From the NCBI GenBank assembly GCA_022559985.1, contig JAFJTR010000002.1, positions 620,001 to 684,000 of the forward strand: a stretch of 64,000 bases of DNA, read 5' to 3'. Positions within the stretch are counted from its first letter, which is position 1. Every line of letters starts with the position of its first letter. The stretch comes from Parastagonospora avenae f. sp. tritici 18332-5 (Eukaryota; Ascomycota; Dothideomycetes; Pleosporales; Phaeosphaeriaceae). Below, piece by piece: positions 33,101 through 46,292 of the stretch. The position numbers were made by a program, and so were the translations under genes. A model generated the notes under the pieces. The model was not told the origin of the DNA. It saw only the letters and a list, made by a program, of their open reading frames with translations, and made no database searches.

Positions 33101-36100
33101 GCTCTGGTCTTCAGCAAGACCCAGCATCAAGTCGTAGAGCTCTTTTCGTGTATGGCTCTCCAGTATCGGTAGAGAAATTTGACCAGATGGTGCGCTGCCT
33201 GTCTGTATGTTGCTTACGAAGATGTACTTCTTGAAGACCTGCTTGAGCAACGAGCCAGCATTCACGGGCTTCTTGAAGGACTTGATTGACAGTATGCAAC
33301 AGAGAAGCAGCTTGGTAAGCCCATGTACGACGAAATCGGTTTCTTCTCGTCCAGGAAACCCATCATGGTTGTGGCTCAGAAGAAGTGTGCTCCACTGTGT
33401 CAACAAAGACCGAAGTTGGTCTTCATTTCGGTCGTATTCGTCGTTGGCACGAAACACATGCTCTGCAATCTTGAACAACTGCTTCGATTGACCCGCGTGC
33501 CGCGCTGCTAGGGGTATGATAGCCGAAATGATTGACCAGAATTTAGAAGCTGTCTCAGCTCGTGTGATGGGACAAGTTGAAGGAAGGTCTCCACCGCAAA
33601 GAGAAGCGATCTTGCGCGAGACATACTCTCGGGTCGCCTCATGTGGCTCAGACAGCAGTAGCATCTCATGAACGCGATGCACGCCGCTATGAGACATGAA
33701 TGTCTCCCAGATAGCACGAGAATGAAGCGATGCTTCCAGAATGGTGGCATATGCGTCCTGAGCTATCGGCGCGGAGCCCAGACTTTCGAGTGCAATAGTC
33801 ACGAGTTTTACAAGTCTATCCACCAAGGGAAGCCCATGGGAAAAGTAGGCCGCGGATGTTTCACGCATGGGCCTCTCTACTGAAGTTAAGAAATTGGCAA
33901 GCATGTGAAGGAGAATCAAGAAACTCACCTCTAAGAAATTCTAGCAGAACGGCCACGATGACAGCGGCTAGCTGCAGTTGTTGAGGGTTAGTCAACGACT
34001 CGTCTATCAACTGGGTGTCCAACAATGCTTTGTTGAGGTACTGGACTGCATGGCATAAGAAATTTTCGTTCAGAGCAGACTGCTGGTCTGTTAGCGCTGG
34101 CAAGCTAAACGCATAAAGTTAAACTCACGTCGTGTATCTGTTCCCGGAGCCTAGTCTGAAGCGCAAGGGCTGCATATCTCGCTTGAAAGACTCTTCCAGG
34201 AGGGAACAAATCTTCAGATAGAACTTCGCCTTCAGTCACTTTGTCCGCGAAAGATGTCCGGGTCGGGAAGAAACTAAGGAAATCGAAGAGCTACGAGTGT
34301 TAGCAGTTGTCAGAAATTATTCAGATTGCACTTGCCAGATAGCTCGTGGTATCGCCAGATTTCATCCATGTAAACAGCTCATCGAAATGCTCCACAATGG
34401 CAGTTTCGAACACTGAGGATCCTGCAGCCAGATCGGGCATGGGGCGAGTGAGCTCTGCTCCATCAGCACGCTGCACAATGACCTGGCCTCCAAAATCGAT
34501 GTCGGAAAGCTTCACTGGTGCTTCTTCGAAGACCTTCAACCGCTGGCCTCTCGCAAAGAGATTGACCTTTGTCAAGCCGGTTGCGTGGCACAGCCTCCTG
34601 TATAGATCATCCACCGTATGTTCAGAAGACATGGTAACACAGTGTCGATCATTACCACACTGGTATCTGATCGTGATAGCGTCGCCATAAGACACGTATG
34701 CAGCCGTGTCCATCACGTCCACTTTGGAATCCATTCTCCGTCGGTTAAGTTCGGGCTTTTGGCGAACAAACCCAAGTAGAAGCTTCTGAAAAAGCAGTAT
34801 CCTGCGTACATGCACCTCGAAAGTATGATGCAGTATCGTCTCATTGATGGTCTGGTCCGGCTGCTTCTCGAAGGCAATCCTCAGCCTCTGCATGCACCGG
34901 TCGACCAGCGCGACATGTGCTTTCTCGACCTCTGCGGCAGTCACTCCGGCACTTTCGACCACACACACGTAGCGACTAGCGAGTAGGCGAGCAGCAGCGT
35001 CCTCTATGGTGCCAGTGGGAGAGGATAAAATCAGCCGCCACAACAAATCCGCGCCAGGAATCTGTAAGAGGCTATCGGTGCCTTGTTCTGTCGTGATCGT
35101 TTTTCTCGTGACAGGAAAGACGTAGCTAGCGACGAATGCAAATAAGCCGTTGGTATGCAGCTGTGCATCCATGTTGGGGATGTAAGATAATACTAGTTGC
35201 TTGCAAAATTCATCGCCTGGTGAGCTTTTATTGGCCTCAAGCAGTGTCGCCCAGGCCAGATCTCTCGATTCGTTAGACAATGCCTTTTCGCCAACAATGT
35301 GGTCCCAGAGACCTTTGTGCAGATCAACAGGGACAGACATGGAGGGGTGTGTGATGGTCAACCTTAACAGATCTAGGCGGCATTGCAAAGCCTGAACCTG
35401 CCAAGGATATGAAGCACCCTGGGTTTCCTTTTCCACGAAAGCCGGGATCTCCCTCAGCACCGAGCGCATCAGATCCAAGTTCTTTACGGAGAATATTGCG
35501 TCGTCCGGGTGTGTGCATTGGGCCAGTTGGCAAAGGATCCGGTAATTCCCTGTTGCAGAATCGGAACAGTCCGCGATTTGTTGCGCACACTCGCGATAGA
35601 TGATGCGTCGTTCGTCAAGAGAGATTGCAGCTGTCAACACACAAAGATGATCGAAGGCTTCGTGCTGCAGGTCTAGCAGATTCTTATCTGCTTGCCTACT
35701 AGGTGCCGTCTCGCGGATCACACGAATGCAGACATTCCAGGGTCGAGCAGTGGGTCCCCTGTCCGCTTTATCGATGTGAATGATGTTTCCGTTCTCGTTG
35801 AGATTTGCAGTCAGAAAGCGGAAGAAGCGCATTATATCCATCGTGTACCTATCCATGGGTAAATTGTACAACTTTGTGCAAAGATACAATCGATCCGACG
35901 GCACCATGAGCCCGATGATACCACGAAGCATGGCGATTGTCGCAACTACAACTCGAGGATCAGGACTAGACGCCACAGTCTTCCATATCGCATCAGCTTG
36001 GTCGTCCGACCAGCGGTGCGCAATGACCAAGAATCCGGCGATGTTAGCACTCCGAGATATCAACTGAGGATGTGAGTCGACGCTGACAATGTAGTCGACA

Positions 36101-37786
36101 ATCTGGCCCCGCAGCAGGAAGTCCGCAAGATACTGGATGACGGGGTGCTTGCACGACGGGTCGAGTGCACTATGATCCCGCCAGACTTCGACGAGCGCCG
36201 CGTCCATTGTCGCAATACTCATGACGCGCATGTTCATGTTTCCTTTGACGACACATTTGCGCAGGACTTTGAATTTGTATGCACAGGATACCAACGATGG
36301 GTAGCAGCTAGGGTCTTTGCGATAGTCAATGTCTCTGGTCCCTGCGTCACTCGCTCCAGATGGAGCCATTGGTAGATCGGGATTGCTGGAATCCAGAAGC
36401 TCGTGTATTAATTCGGGGGCGATGCTTTCGTCCCATTGGCAGATATCGTGCGCAAGTATCGAGTAGTATTGCACGAGATCCCGGGCCATATTGGCATCGG
36501 ATGGAAGGCTGGGCTCGTAAAGATCAGTGCCGTATTTTCGGAAGAACGACAGCACCCCGCGATGGTAGTGCGCCCGGTCTATGAAGGTATTCGTTCCAGG
36601 AAGCTCAAAAATGGTCCAGCCTAACAGGGATAGAAGTTGCGAAATGGCAAGGGCATAACTGTTCTGTACGTTGGGAACAAGTCGGTGGAACGCCTCGTCC
36701 GCCAGGCGAAGGAGATTCTGGGCTCCACTAGCCACGAGAAATTCCCTGTGCATGCGGGTCTGGAAGTCTCGTACGTCCAAGGCGTACTCCTTTTGTAGGA
36801 ACTGAAAGATGACAGTCTTGTCGAATCTTATGATGTTATGTAGGATTCTGATGTGCCTACTGCTCAGCAGCGGAAGCTGGCAAATCTGTTCTGCAGGCTG
36901 TTGTGACAACATGCCAGCGTCGATGAGGAGGATGTATGAGCATGTTTTCAAGTATGCGCTCAAGAAGCGGTCGAATATCTGGTCTGTTTGTAGATCGTCT
37001 ACATCGTCCCCGAGAGGATATCTATTGTAGTCACTGCTCTCTCTGTTGTTCAGGGCGTTCATCCAGTGGTACCTCCGAGTGATCACTTTGCCTACGATCG
37101 TGGAGAATTCGTTCCAGAACTCAGCCTTGCCCGTGTAGAAGCTCTCGACGTTGACGGATGGATCGGGCAACTCCTCGAGCCACTCGGACAGCTGGAGGAG
37201 GAGTTGAGGGTCGACGGGCATAGCTGTGGTGTGTTAGCCTTGGGGCTCTCTGCCAGTAAGCAGTAAATTACCCACATGCTTGGATGTACTGAGGCAATTC
37301 GTGAGCGACTTGAGTATAGTTTCCAGCAGGTGTCCATGGGAATCTCCGGAAATGGTCGTCTGCGTCTACGCGCACTGTGAAGCCAGGCGCAGACGGCTCG
37401 TCCTCTTCGATAAGCATGACGGGCGGACTTCCGGAGTCGTCCTCAGTGCTAGATATGAGAATAGGAGAAATATCCCGTGAGTCCGGCGGCATCACGCCAG
37501 TATTGGGGCCGTCGTCAATTGAGGCAGACACCGGGGAGGAGGGCGGGTGCGAGCGTATGGTCATTTCTACCTGTTGTTCTCGTGGCGGCGATGCGGCGGT
37601 CTTGGTTGACGAATCAGTGTCGGTCGAGAGGGCGCGGACGCTGTTGCTGCCACTGTCCAGGCGCGGGCGTTTGCGAGTAAAGCTGGGGTTGGCGTCCTCC
37701 ACGGGGTCGCGGCGAGGCGGAGATGAAGTGCTTGCGGACTCTTCTGCAGCAGCAGTTTGCGCTGCGTGGTCCTCTCGCACATTCAT
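30110..37786 (-). CDS. giant USP-family deubiquitinase, USP34/USP9X-like
   Basis: Six exons, 37276-37786, 34336-37223, 34129-34290, 33929-34079, 32433-33879 and 30110-32384, give 2477 residues. The N-terminus is disordered (Ser/Pro/Asp-rich); residues about 170-1500 are helical-repeat-like without named motifs. The USP catalytic core follows: YVGLYNPRAICYMNSLL (Cys about 1545), MDADEFYNLLFDQWE, a CxxC pair (KCESCDGKF), LIFHLKRFEFD, and GHYYSYIR (His about 1797) with WVEFNDSEVTPFD. The Cys box has NPRAIC where most members have NLGATC, but the nucleophile is kept. Intron 2 seems to begin with GCAAGT. It should remove ubiquitin from substrates; fungal targets are unknown. Confidence 0.9.
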
Positions 37787-38247
37787 AGTCGCTGTGGCGC
37801 TTGAGGTCGTTTGCTCAAAGCGTGACGGGCGGGCACAGCAACGCGTGCAAGGCAAGCAGGTGAAGCCGGAGCGGGCAAGCAGCTCTCAGTACAGGCAGCA
37901 GCTCCTGCAGCCTTAGTGGGCACGCGCCACACGCGGCGGGGCTGGATGCGCGGTAGTAATTGGGCCCATGAGCTGCGGCGACGGCGAGAGAATTGCGTCT
38001 ACCGTAATTGAAAAGAGTTGAGGCGTATGTGCAGCCGTTGGGAGCTCCAAACGCGTTATTGATCCCAAAGTTCCTCGACCCCACCAAGCCAGGATGAAGT
38101 GGAGACCCGCGTCATTGCCCATTGGCTCCACTCATGGATCCCGCACCTAAGCTGCGATCTGCTCCACTCTTCACTATTTTGTTTGGTGCAGTTGTTTCAA
38201 TTCACACTCCACTGCATGCGAGGCTGGGCCAACGGCATCCGTCCACA
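37787..38247. promoter_or_regulatory. divergent promoter, deubiquitinase / POP3
   Basis: 461 bases between head-to-head start codons. No TATA box or repeated motif is clear. Confidence 0.4.
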
Positions 38248-39106
38248 ATGGCGCCCACCACAAAGAACAGCAAGCCGATATTCAAGACATCCTCGCCATT
38301 CTCTGAGACAACATGGCATGTCCCCTGCAGCTCGACAATTTTCGACACTTGCTAACAGGCAAACACTTGAAGGCCGCAGATATCACATGACGACCAAGAA
38401 ATCATCATCGATCTAGTGACCAAGTAGGTACGACGCATGGTGGCCATGTTTGGGACGCTAGACTCACGCGCATAGCCTCATTTCACCACTGGGTGAACAT
38501 CGCAAAGCACACATCCGGCCCTCAAGGGGCAAAAAGAGGAAGAGAAAGGCCAAGGAAGACGAAGATGATTCTGTCATGAAAGATGACCCCCCACCTCCGC
38601 CAGAGGTCGGAAAGCACATCCTTGTCGGCATCAACAGCGTGACCCGGCATCTCGAAATGCTAGCTGCGCAAAATGCAGCGTCAACAATGCCCATCACCGC
38701 ACTCAGAAAAGACGAATCAGACGATGCGGCGCGTAAAGAAGAAACCAACAAGTCCAAGCCCCTCAGCATGGTCATCCTAACCCACCCCAAACCCTCTCTA
38801 TCAACCGCCCACGCCCATCTCCCCATCCTCGTCCATCTCTCTTCCATCAAGCCTCCAACGACGACCCCGTCAAACCCTACCCGGCTCATCCCGCTCGCAA
38901 CATCCACAGACGCCCGCCTAGCATCAACCCTGCACATCCCACGCGTCGGCGCCCTCGCCATCTTCGCCTCCGCGCCCGGCGCAAAAGCGCTCGAAGACTA
39001 CGTGCGCTCGCGAATCGACACCACGAGCTGTCCGTGGATTGACGAAGCCATGGCTGCGCAGTGGAAAGGCATCAACGTCAAGAACGAGAAGAAAGTAAAA
39101 AGCTGA
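38248..39106 (+). CDS. POP3: RNase P/MRP subunit POP3-like
   Basis: Three exons, 38248-38315, 38373-38423 and 38476-39106, 249 residues. The joins give ETTW-PQISHDDQEIIIDLVT and then PLGEHRKAHIRPSRGKKRKR, a basic stretch typical of fungal POP3. PPPPPEVGKHILVGINSVTR follows, and HIPRVGALAIFA near the end resembles the L7Ae-like part. It acts in tRNA and rRNA processing in the nucleus/nucleolus. Intron 1 starts with GCATGT, a non-canonical GC donor; a GT start would break the frame. Assignment rests on motif order and not on a search. Confidence 0.75.
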
Positions 39107-39231
39107 TGCACAATGAAGTGCATGGTTATCTATCCCATCACTGGCATACTTGAATCGACTTCTTCGCGATTTTTCAACTACATCAAGCCGTGTCCCCTCC
39201 TTCGTCTCCACTTTTCAGAGTCCTCCTCTTT

Positions 39232-39548
39232 CTAACACTCACTCCACCCCTTCGCTCCTTCCCCGTCCCGCACTTCTTCAACATCCCACGGCCAATCTAG
39301 CGTGCCCATACTATATCCCAAAAGTCAGTTCTCAAACACTCTCAAAGAATGCTCGATACTTACCCTCGCTGTGTATCCCACTCCCGCCCCCTACTCTCCT
39401 TACACTGCTCGCACAGCATGGCCTTCACCGTGCCCGTCTCGATTGAGTTTCCACACGCCATCGTGTCTGAAGGCGCGTAGGCGCACGGGTGCATGAAATA
39501 CATTGGCGTCTGGCAGTCGGAGCAGGATTTGCGAGTAACGTGGCACAT
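39232..39548 (-). CDS. small Cys/His-rich protein, unknown function
   Basis: Two exons, 39364-39548 and 39232-39310, 87 residues. The first half has an ordered set of putative zinc ligands: MCHVTRKSCSDC, MHPC, MACG and LCEQC. There is no signal peptide, so an intracellular zinc-binding fold is more likely than a secreted peptide. The intron (GTAAGT donor, CTGAC branch site, TAG acceptor) is strong and joins an acidic tail, LDWPWDVEEVRDGEGA. I do not recognise the family. Confidence 0.6.
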
Positions 39549-40240
39549 ATTCTGAGATCTGGTACTCGTTTAGTGCGGTATGTGTGGTAGTGGATGGGTG
39601 CAAGAGAGTCGTGGTGAGGACGGAAACGAAGTCGGCGAGGGGTTTTTAGAGTGCTGTATACGTGAAGCAGTGTCAAACGCCAATCAATGAATGATCACCT
39701 TCACTCGATGCATTCCCCAAAGTCTCAACTTGAAAGGTAATATGATGTGAATAGATGAATAATAATAAAAAATCGTTCTATGACCCAGATAGCACCAGAA
39801 ATAAAACACCGCCTCCCAATTTCCATACCGTTATCAACAATTCGTAGATTCGAGTCCGATATATTTCCCCTTGCCCCCGTTTTCGTACATGATGTGGATA
39901 TCTCCAAGAGTTGCGCAATACAAAATGCCTAATAATATGATGTGTGTTGGTCCAAGGCCAAATTCAGGGGACTCCGGCGGTTAGATGGTGTGGATGCAAT
40001 GTGCGCCGGAAATGCAACATGGTAAATGCTCGCCGATTTTCAGGCGTTTCGATCGGCTTGATGCCGGTTCTTCGACATTGTGCTGGCCGAGCGGTTGCTC
40101 AAGGCGGCGGGATGTTCTGGCATCAACCGGTGCGCGTGGTGTTGCACGCGAGTCGCTTGCGACTGGCGTGCCTGTCAAAGGTATTAAATCTCCTCTTTAC
40201 ACAGGATCGGTATGTTGAATCTCGATGAAATGTGCGGTGG
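39549..40240. other. intergenic
   Basis: About 690 bases between the small Cys/His gene start and the CDC4 3' end. Frames on both strands lack motifs. Confidence 0.4.
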
Positions 40241-42464
40241 TCAGTCCTCGGCGGCATCGGCCATGCTGATGTCACCAGCACTGTCGACATTCGCGACGAG
40301 TGGTGAGGTTGCTGGCAAAATTGCGGACCGCGGGCGTTCATATTCGGGATCGAGGTGATCTGGCATGCTGGCTGGGCTGACGGCGCGCGAGCCGTCATCT
40401 TCCGGTGGCGGAGAAAAGTCCCAGACCTCCATGATTGTCCGACCACCGCGGCTGGCCATAATGACTGCTTTCTCTTCCTCGAACACGACCCTCCAGACCG
40501 CCTCTGCGGGACTGCTCAGCTCGCGCACAAGTGTGCCGTTCTTCACATCCCAGACCTTGACGCGGCCATCGCTGCCACCGCTCACGATTCTTGTGTTGTC
40601 GAACTGCAAGCTGGTGACACTGTTGTCGTGCGCGGCTAATCGGTGAATAGCCTGATAATTTGCGAGACTCCACACACGGACCGAGCCGTCTGATCCACCT
40701 GTGACAAGGATATCTTCACGCATTTGGAGCTGCCCGACGAGGGATGTGTGGCCCTGTAGCACAGCCAGGCATTTTCTGCACAGAAGGGTCAGTACTCGAA
40801 CTTGTTGAGTAACACCAATAAACTCACCCATCATTCGGATCCCATATCCGGACACTGGTGTCCAAACTGCCCGTCGCAATCTTTTTCCCGTCAAAGGCAA
40901 TTGCGTAGATCTGGCTAAAGTGCCCGGTGAGCGTGCGCAAGCACTTGCCTTCGGAGATGCTCCAGATTTTGGCTGTCGTGTCGTAGCTACCGGACACTAC
41001 AATATCTCCGTGTATTTCCAGGCATCTGACGCTGGCCTGGTGGCCAATGAGGACATGCTTGCATTGGCCCTTCTTGAGGTCCCAGATTCGCAGAGTGGTA
41101 TCGCGGGAGCCGGAAATGGCAGTGTTCGCATCAGACATCTTCAAGCATCGTACAGTCGAGGTGTGGCCGCGCAATGTGAACTGAGGATATCTGGTTTTGT
41201 TAGCCAAGTCAAAGTCGTGGAGATGCAGCAGAGCTCACCCGGTTGCAAGATTCCACACCCGCACATCGCGGTCGCAACCACCGCTGACCAGAAGATCGCC
41301 CCATGGCACCATAGCCCACACACCCATAACGTGTCCCTGGAGTGTCTTCTGGTGGTCGCCAACTGTGTCAAAAACGTGAATCTTCGCATTGTCAAGCGCA
41401 ACGACGATGTACTTCTTTGTGAGGTGCAGACTTGTCACGACACCCTGGTCGGGCGTAATCTGGCGCGCATCGCATACACCACCATTGCGCCATGCCGTCT
41501 CGACCATATAGCGCTGCTTGAAGTGCGATCGGTATGTGATTGCCTTGGCTTTCCGCTGGGAATGCTGTCGCTTAGCCTCGCGATCGAGACTCTGTGTCCG
41601 CAGTCCCTCGATACTGCTGCTTGCCGATGCCACCTCGAGGAGATCTCTGTGCGCAGCGTCTTCTGTTCGGGACATGCGCTCAGCGTTCGCCGCCCAAGAC
41701 TCTGCCTCGGTGTCTTCCATCTCGTCGGCCTGGTCCTCGTCGCTTCGTTCCTCTCGGGTCAGTCCGCGGAATGAATACTTCTTGCACAGTAATCTCCAAG
41801 CGCCGTCGTCGTTGACTAGTTCACGCCACTTTTTGGAAACCTGCGAGGCTCGTGATAGAGTGGTGGGGTCGTCTACACACTCCAGGATCTACCAGCATGT
41901 TAGCGTCATCTGATCTGACATGCATGTGACATAAATGACGGCACATACTCTCAGGCACAGTTCCGTGGGCAGAACCATGAACGGGTCCTTCTTCAGCCTT
42001 GGGCTGACAAATTCAGCCACGAAGCTCAATTCGGCGCTGTCGCACAGGTTCAGCAATTCCCCGAGGAGGCGCATCCGCTCCGCCTTGTTCATGTCGCCAA
42101 AGCGTGCGCGTGTGTTCTTAATATGCGAGTCTTCATATTCGGCTGCGGTGCTCCAGTCGGGCACTCGCTGTGTCGGTGTCGGACTCGGGGCGGGTGTGGG
42201 CGGCGATGCAGGCGCTGAGGGGAGGAGATTGTGCGGTATAGTAGAGCTCAGGGGACTTGTGGGCGTGATTATGGGCCTGGGAACTCCTGAGCGCGATATC
42301 CTACGGGGCTTGCGAGAGTGGGCGGTTGGGGACGAGAACATGGCGGCTCGCGAGGATGAGGCCGTCGCAGAAGCGGCCATGTCGGTGTCCGAGTCCTCGA
42401 TGTGCTGCACGTTGGAGGCACGCTGGTCCTCTCGCTGGGAGGCGAAGTAGTCGTCTTGCTCCAT
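40241..42464 (-). CDS. cdc4: CDC4-type F-box/WD40 SCF substrate receptor
   Basis: Four exons, 41949-42464, 41239-41888, 40828-41190 and 40241-40775, give 687 residues. The disordered N-terminus is followed by SCF-type features: a dimerisation-like helix (MRLLGELLNLCDSAELSF), then an F-box, LPTELCLR-ILECVDDPTTLSRASQVSK, spliced across intron 1. About seven WD40 repeats follow (RDTTLRIWDLKKGQ, YDTTAKIWSISEG, SDGSVRVWSLANY). CDC4 recruits phosphorylated proteins to the SCF ligase and controls cell-cycle regulators. The start chosen is MEQDDYF, where such proteins usually begin; an upstream ATG at 42593 would add 43 residues. Confidence 0.85.
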
Positions 42465-42593
42465 AACAGACGGTGGTGACTGCCCGTCCTTGATTCCAAC
42501 GTCAGATGCAGGTCCGGAAGCGGCCAACAGGAGCCGCGAGGGTATAGCGGTGAATGTATAGGGTATGTGGGCGATCGCTCGGGACGAAGACAT

Positions 42594-43984
42594 GCACCGT
42601 AGTGGCCAAAAAGGGTGCAGGGAATGGTGGTTACAGAGAGGGTCCGCCGGCGGTGTTTCGTCCTTTTCACTGATGCAGTCGGGGCAGGCTCGCCAGAAGT
42701 GACTAAGGAGGGAGGGCGATGCAGCACGTTGCCGCACGAATAATCAGAATAGACAGGGGGGTATCACGCGCAGACACAGCAAGGCAAAAGTAGACGGTGA
42801 AAGTCGGACACTGGTAGGTGACGCCAGCTCAGGAACCAGTGCCGGCTCGAGTGTCAGCCAGCGGGCGCCAAGACACCTCGAGGATCCGCTATGCAATCCC
42901 AAGCTGCACTCGAACACACACATCGTAACATCCGGCGGTCCCTGCGTCTGCACTGCGTTTACAATTGCGTGACATGCAAGAGCACATCAGGCTCACAGAA
43001 CAGCTCCTCAACTCTGTCTTCTGCTGTTTGCTGCAGACGCTCCCCTGACCCGCCAAATTTAGCATCTCCACTTCAAACGCGCCGCCTCCTCCAAGCTTGG
43101 TCAGGAGGCCAGCCTTGTCTCACACTTGTTGGCTGCTACAGCACGTATATGAGCCTGCATCCGCACCCAATATTCAGTATTGGCAGCGTGTGATAGCTGT
43201 GGGAGCTCCGTGACCGAGGTCGCACTCGTGGTAGTCGGCGCCATTGCGGCATTACAGATCATTGAAATCCACAGATGCTCCCCTTTGAGAACATCGAGGT
43301 TGCTCGATCGCAGCTTGAGTCATTATTCAGATCCAGATCGGCAAGCCTGATGTTCACTCGACCAGGACGAGTGAAGTGGACGTGCGGCTGATGTTACAGT
43401 CGAAGGATGCTCAGGTCGACTTGTGAAACATCAACCTCGAGGGGGATTACATACGGCACACATGTTGAACCTTCTCTCCGGACCGCCACTCGGTGATGGG
43501 ACTCAGTGCCGAGTTCAGTCTCGCCAGGCAAAATGATGATAAATGCCAGCATCACAGCGCCATCCTCGAATCTGCACAGGACTGGTTACACTGGGTTATC
43601 GATTACGAACGAAAGCGAACCGTGGCATCCCACAGCCTGAAGCTGTACAGGATCTACCATATTTCAAATTCCGCAGTCAACTTGCGTGCATAGCTCCAGA
43701 CTATTCTATCCATCCGCAGTCTAGATGCAGAAGCCTGGTGTTGAAAACCGTGGTTCGACATGTCAAGCTACGGATGGTTCTGGCCGGAACGGGCCTGACG
43801 CGGAAGGAGCACGCAATTTCCTCGGCACGTCATTGGGCCCGCCATGGTTGCGTTCCCTCACCTTCTGGAGAGGCACGACTGTTATTAATCATGGCGAATA
43901 GCGTCACCGTGAATTTGTGTGCCTTCCCCACCGCTGCCAGTCTTCACATCTGCATTGCTGTGGTTGGCGACACTTTTTGCAGCT
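42594..43984. other. intergenic, about 1.4 kb
   Basis: Divergent upstream regions of CDC4 and the acyltransferase gene. Several short frames exist on both strands, with no motifs. Fungal cell-cycle genes often have long leaders, which may account for part of it. Confidence 0.4.
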
Positions 43985-45620
43985 ATGAGCGTTCCCCGCA
44001 GGCTGCTCGGAATCGCGCGTGCTTCGCGACCCCAAATCGTACAATGTCGCGCGCCGAAGTCGCTCACTTTCTCTACAATTCCAGCTAGACAACAATCAAA
44101 CCAAGTAAGCAGGAAGATTCACCAGCAAGCGCCGCGCAAAGCACAACACGCAGCTGCTGCTCAAGAAGCAGAGTACGAGTCGACAAACCCCGCATTATCG
44201 TTCCCATGCCTCGATGCGTACGAAACACGCTCCGCCTCGCTCTCTAAACGATCTCTGTCCGGACCTGAGCCATCGTACACCTCAGGACACACGCTCAAAT
44301 TCCGCTCGCAGCAGCCCATCCTGCTCGACTGGGGCGGCATTCTGCCGGAGTTCAATATAGCGTATGAAACATGGGGAACCCTGAACCAGGACAAAAGCAA
44401 TGCGATCCTCCTCCACACTGGACTGTCCGCGTCGAGTCATGCACACAGCACAGAAACAAACACGAAGCCTGGCTGGTGGGAAAAGTTTATTGGTCCTGAC
44501 AAGCCTCTTGACACCAACAAGTACTTCGTCATCTGCACGAATGTTATCGGGGGCTGCTATGGCTCGACTGGGCCTTCCTCGATTGACCCCGCGAACGGCG
44601 AGCGATATGCGACACGATTCCCGATTCTGACCATGGAGGACATGGTGCGCGCGCAGTTCCGACTGCTAGACAACTTGGGTATACAGAAGCTATACGCAAG
44701 TGTAGGATCAAGTATGGGCGGCATGCAGAGTCTCGCAGCTGGAACACTGTTCGCAGACCGCGTTGGCCGTCTAGTCAGTATAAGTGGTTGTGCGCGAAGC
44801 CATCCTTACAGCATCGCTATGAGGCACACGCAGCGACAAGGTGGGTGGCGGCACAGTTTATACTATTATAAATCTCGCTAACTCAGTTGTAGTGCTTATG
44901 ATGGACCCCAATTGGGCTCGCGGCTTCTACTACGACGGCGTGCCTCCGCACGGCGGCATGAAGTTGGCTCGAGAGATTGCTACAGTGACATATCGAAGTG
45001 GACCAGAATGGGAAATGCGGTTTGGTCGACGGCGCGCGGATCCCTCACGGCCACCGGCTCTTTGCCCAGATTTCCTCATCGAGACATACCTTGACCATGC
45101 GGGGGAGAAGTGGTGTCTAGAGTACGACCCGAACAGCTTACTCTACGTCTCCAAGGCCATGGATCTGTTCGACTTGGGTCAGGAACACCGCGACCGCATC
45201 AATGAAGTGCGGAAAGCAAACAGTGGCAAACTCCAGGCATACATGGACGGTAGCGCAATACAGTCCGACACCAGCAGTGACGTCTGTAGTCTGACTCTTC
45301 CCGACAAGCCCTACGAGGAAAAAGAGCAGCCAGCAGATTTCGACGCCAGTGCCGTTGAGGCTGACGGCAGCGAGCCGCCAGCCGATCTAGTCGCGGGACT
45401 GAAGCCGCTCGCAAATACTCCGGCTTTAGTCTTGGGCGTTGCAAGCGACATTTTGTTTCCCGCGTGGCAGCAGCGCGAAATTGCGACTACGCTCAAGCGC
45501 ACGGGAAACAAGAACGTCACCCACATTGAGCTAGGAGAGGAGAAGAGCCTGTTCGGCCACGACACCTTTCTGCTCGATCTCGAGAATGTGGGTGGAGCCG
45601 TCAAATCCTTCCTCGGGTGA
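43985..45620 (+). CDS. serine (or homoserine) O-acyltransferase, CysA/MetX family, mitochondrial
   Basis: Two exons, 43985-44840 and 44893-45620, 527 residues. An Arg/Ser-rich N-terminus looks like a mitochondrial presequence. LLDWGGILPEFNIAYETWG, LHTGLSASSHAHS and GGCYGSTGPSS are typical of the MetX-fold group. The nucleophile elbow is SVGSSMGGMQS (Ser about 243); VASDILFP and FGHDTFLLD supply Asp and His. The intron acceptor TTGTAG gives RHTQRQ-VLMMDPNW, the conserved reading. In Aspergillus this group includes cysA, a serine O-acetyltransferase for cysteine synthesis. Choosing between serine and homoserine needs more than sequence reading. Confidence 0.87.
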
Positions 45621-46292
45621 AAATATGGTGAATCTGCACTGTTTTGCGGATCAGCCATCCTTCGGCATGTGGCATTGTCGGACTTCTCCATCAGGCATGG
45701 TACTGGCGTTCATTTCAGCGTGCATTGCGAGGCGTTTCTTGGGAGCGGGAAGAGCAGGGTTCACGACTCTATTTTCGAAAAGCAAATGCGCGTCAATGCG
45801 CATCAAATCTAAACACTGTGCCACAACTATGACTTCGGCTACGAGGGGTTGTACGTTACAGCCTTGTGCACATCAATCGCTCTCCGACCCATCCACAGAC
45901 TGCGCGCGTGGGCTTCGCTAATCAACTCGAAACTGGCAGGTTGGAAATGTAGAACTCCGAATCCGACCGTCCAAGGCCTCGACGGCGAACTGCGGGGAGC
46001 GTCAGACGGTAGAGCAGGGCCCGGGTGAGGCTGATCCATGGCGCCTGCAGATCGGGCTTACCCGTAGAGGGCATGGCACGGCTGCTCCGTCTCTGATGAT
46101 TCGCTCCCTTTATGTTTTTTGCTACACCAAGGGCCCCACCCTGGAGAAATGCCTGTCCGATAGTGCTTGGCCAAATGGATCTTCATATTGGAGCAGTTGC
46201 CCGCGGCCACTAAGCTCGTAGCCCGAAGTGACCTTTATCTTCCTTTGTCCCTCCTTCTGAGGCTCTGGCGGTTTCTCGTCAACACCGCAATT
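45621..46292. other. intergenic
   Basis: About 670 bases including the promoter of the MFS transporter. Nothing recognised. Confidence 0.4.

Noticed and set aside
38464..38961. 165-codon minus-strand frame over POP3
   Set aside because: Shadow of the POP3 coding strand; composition follows the opposite frame.
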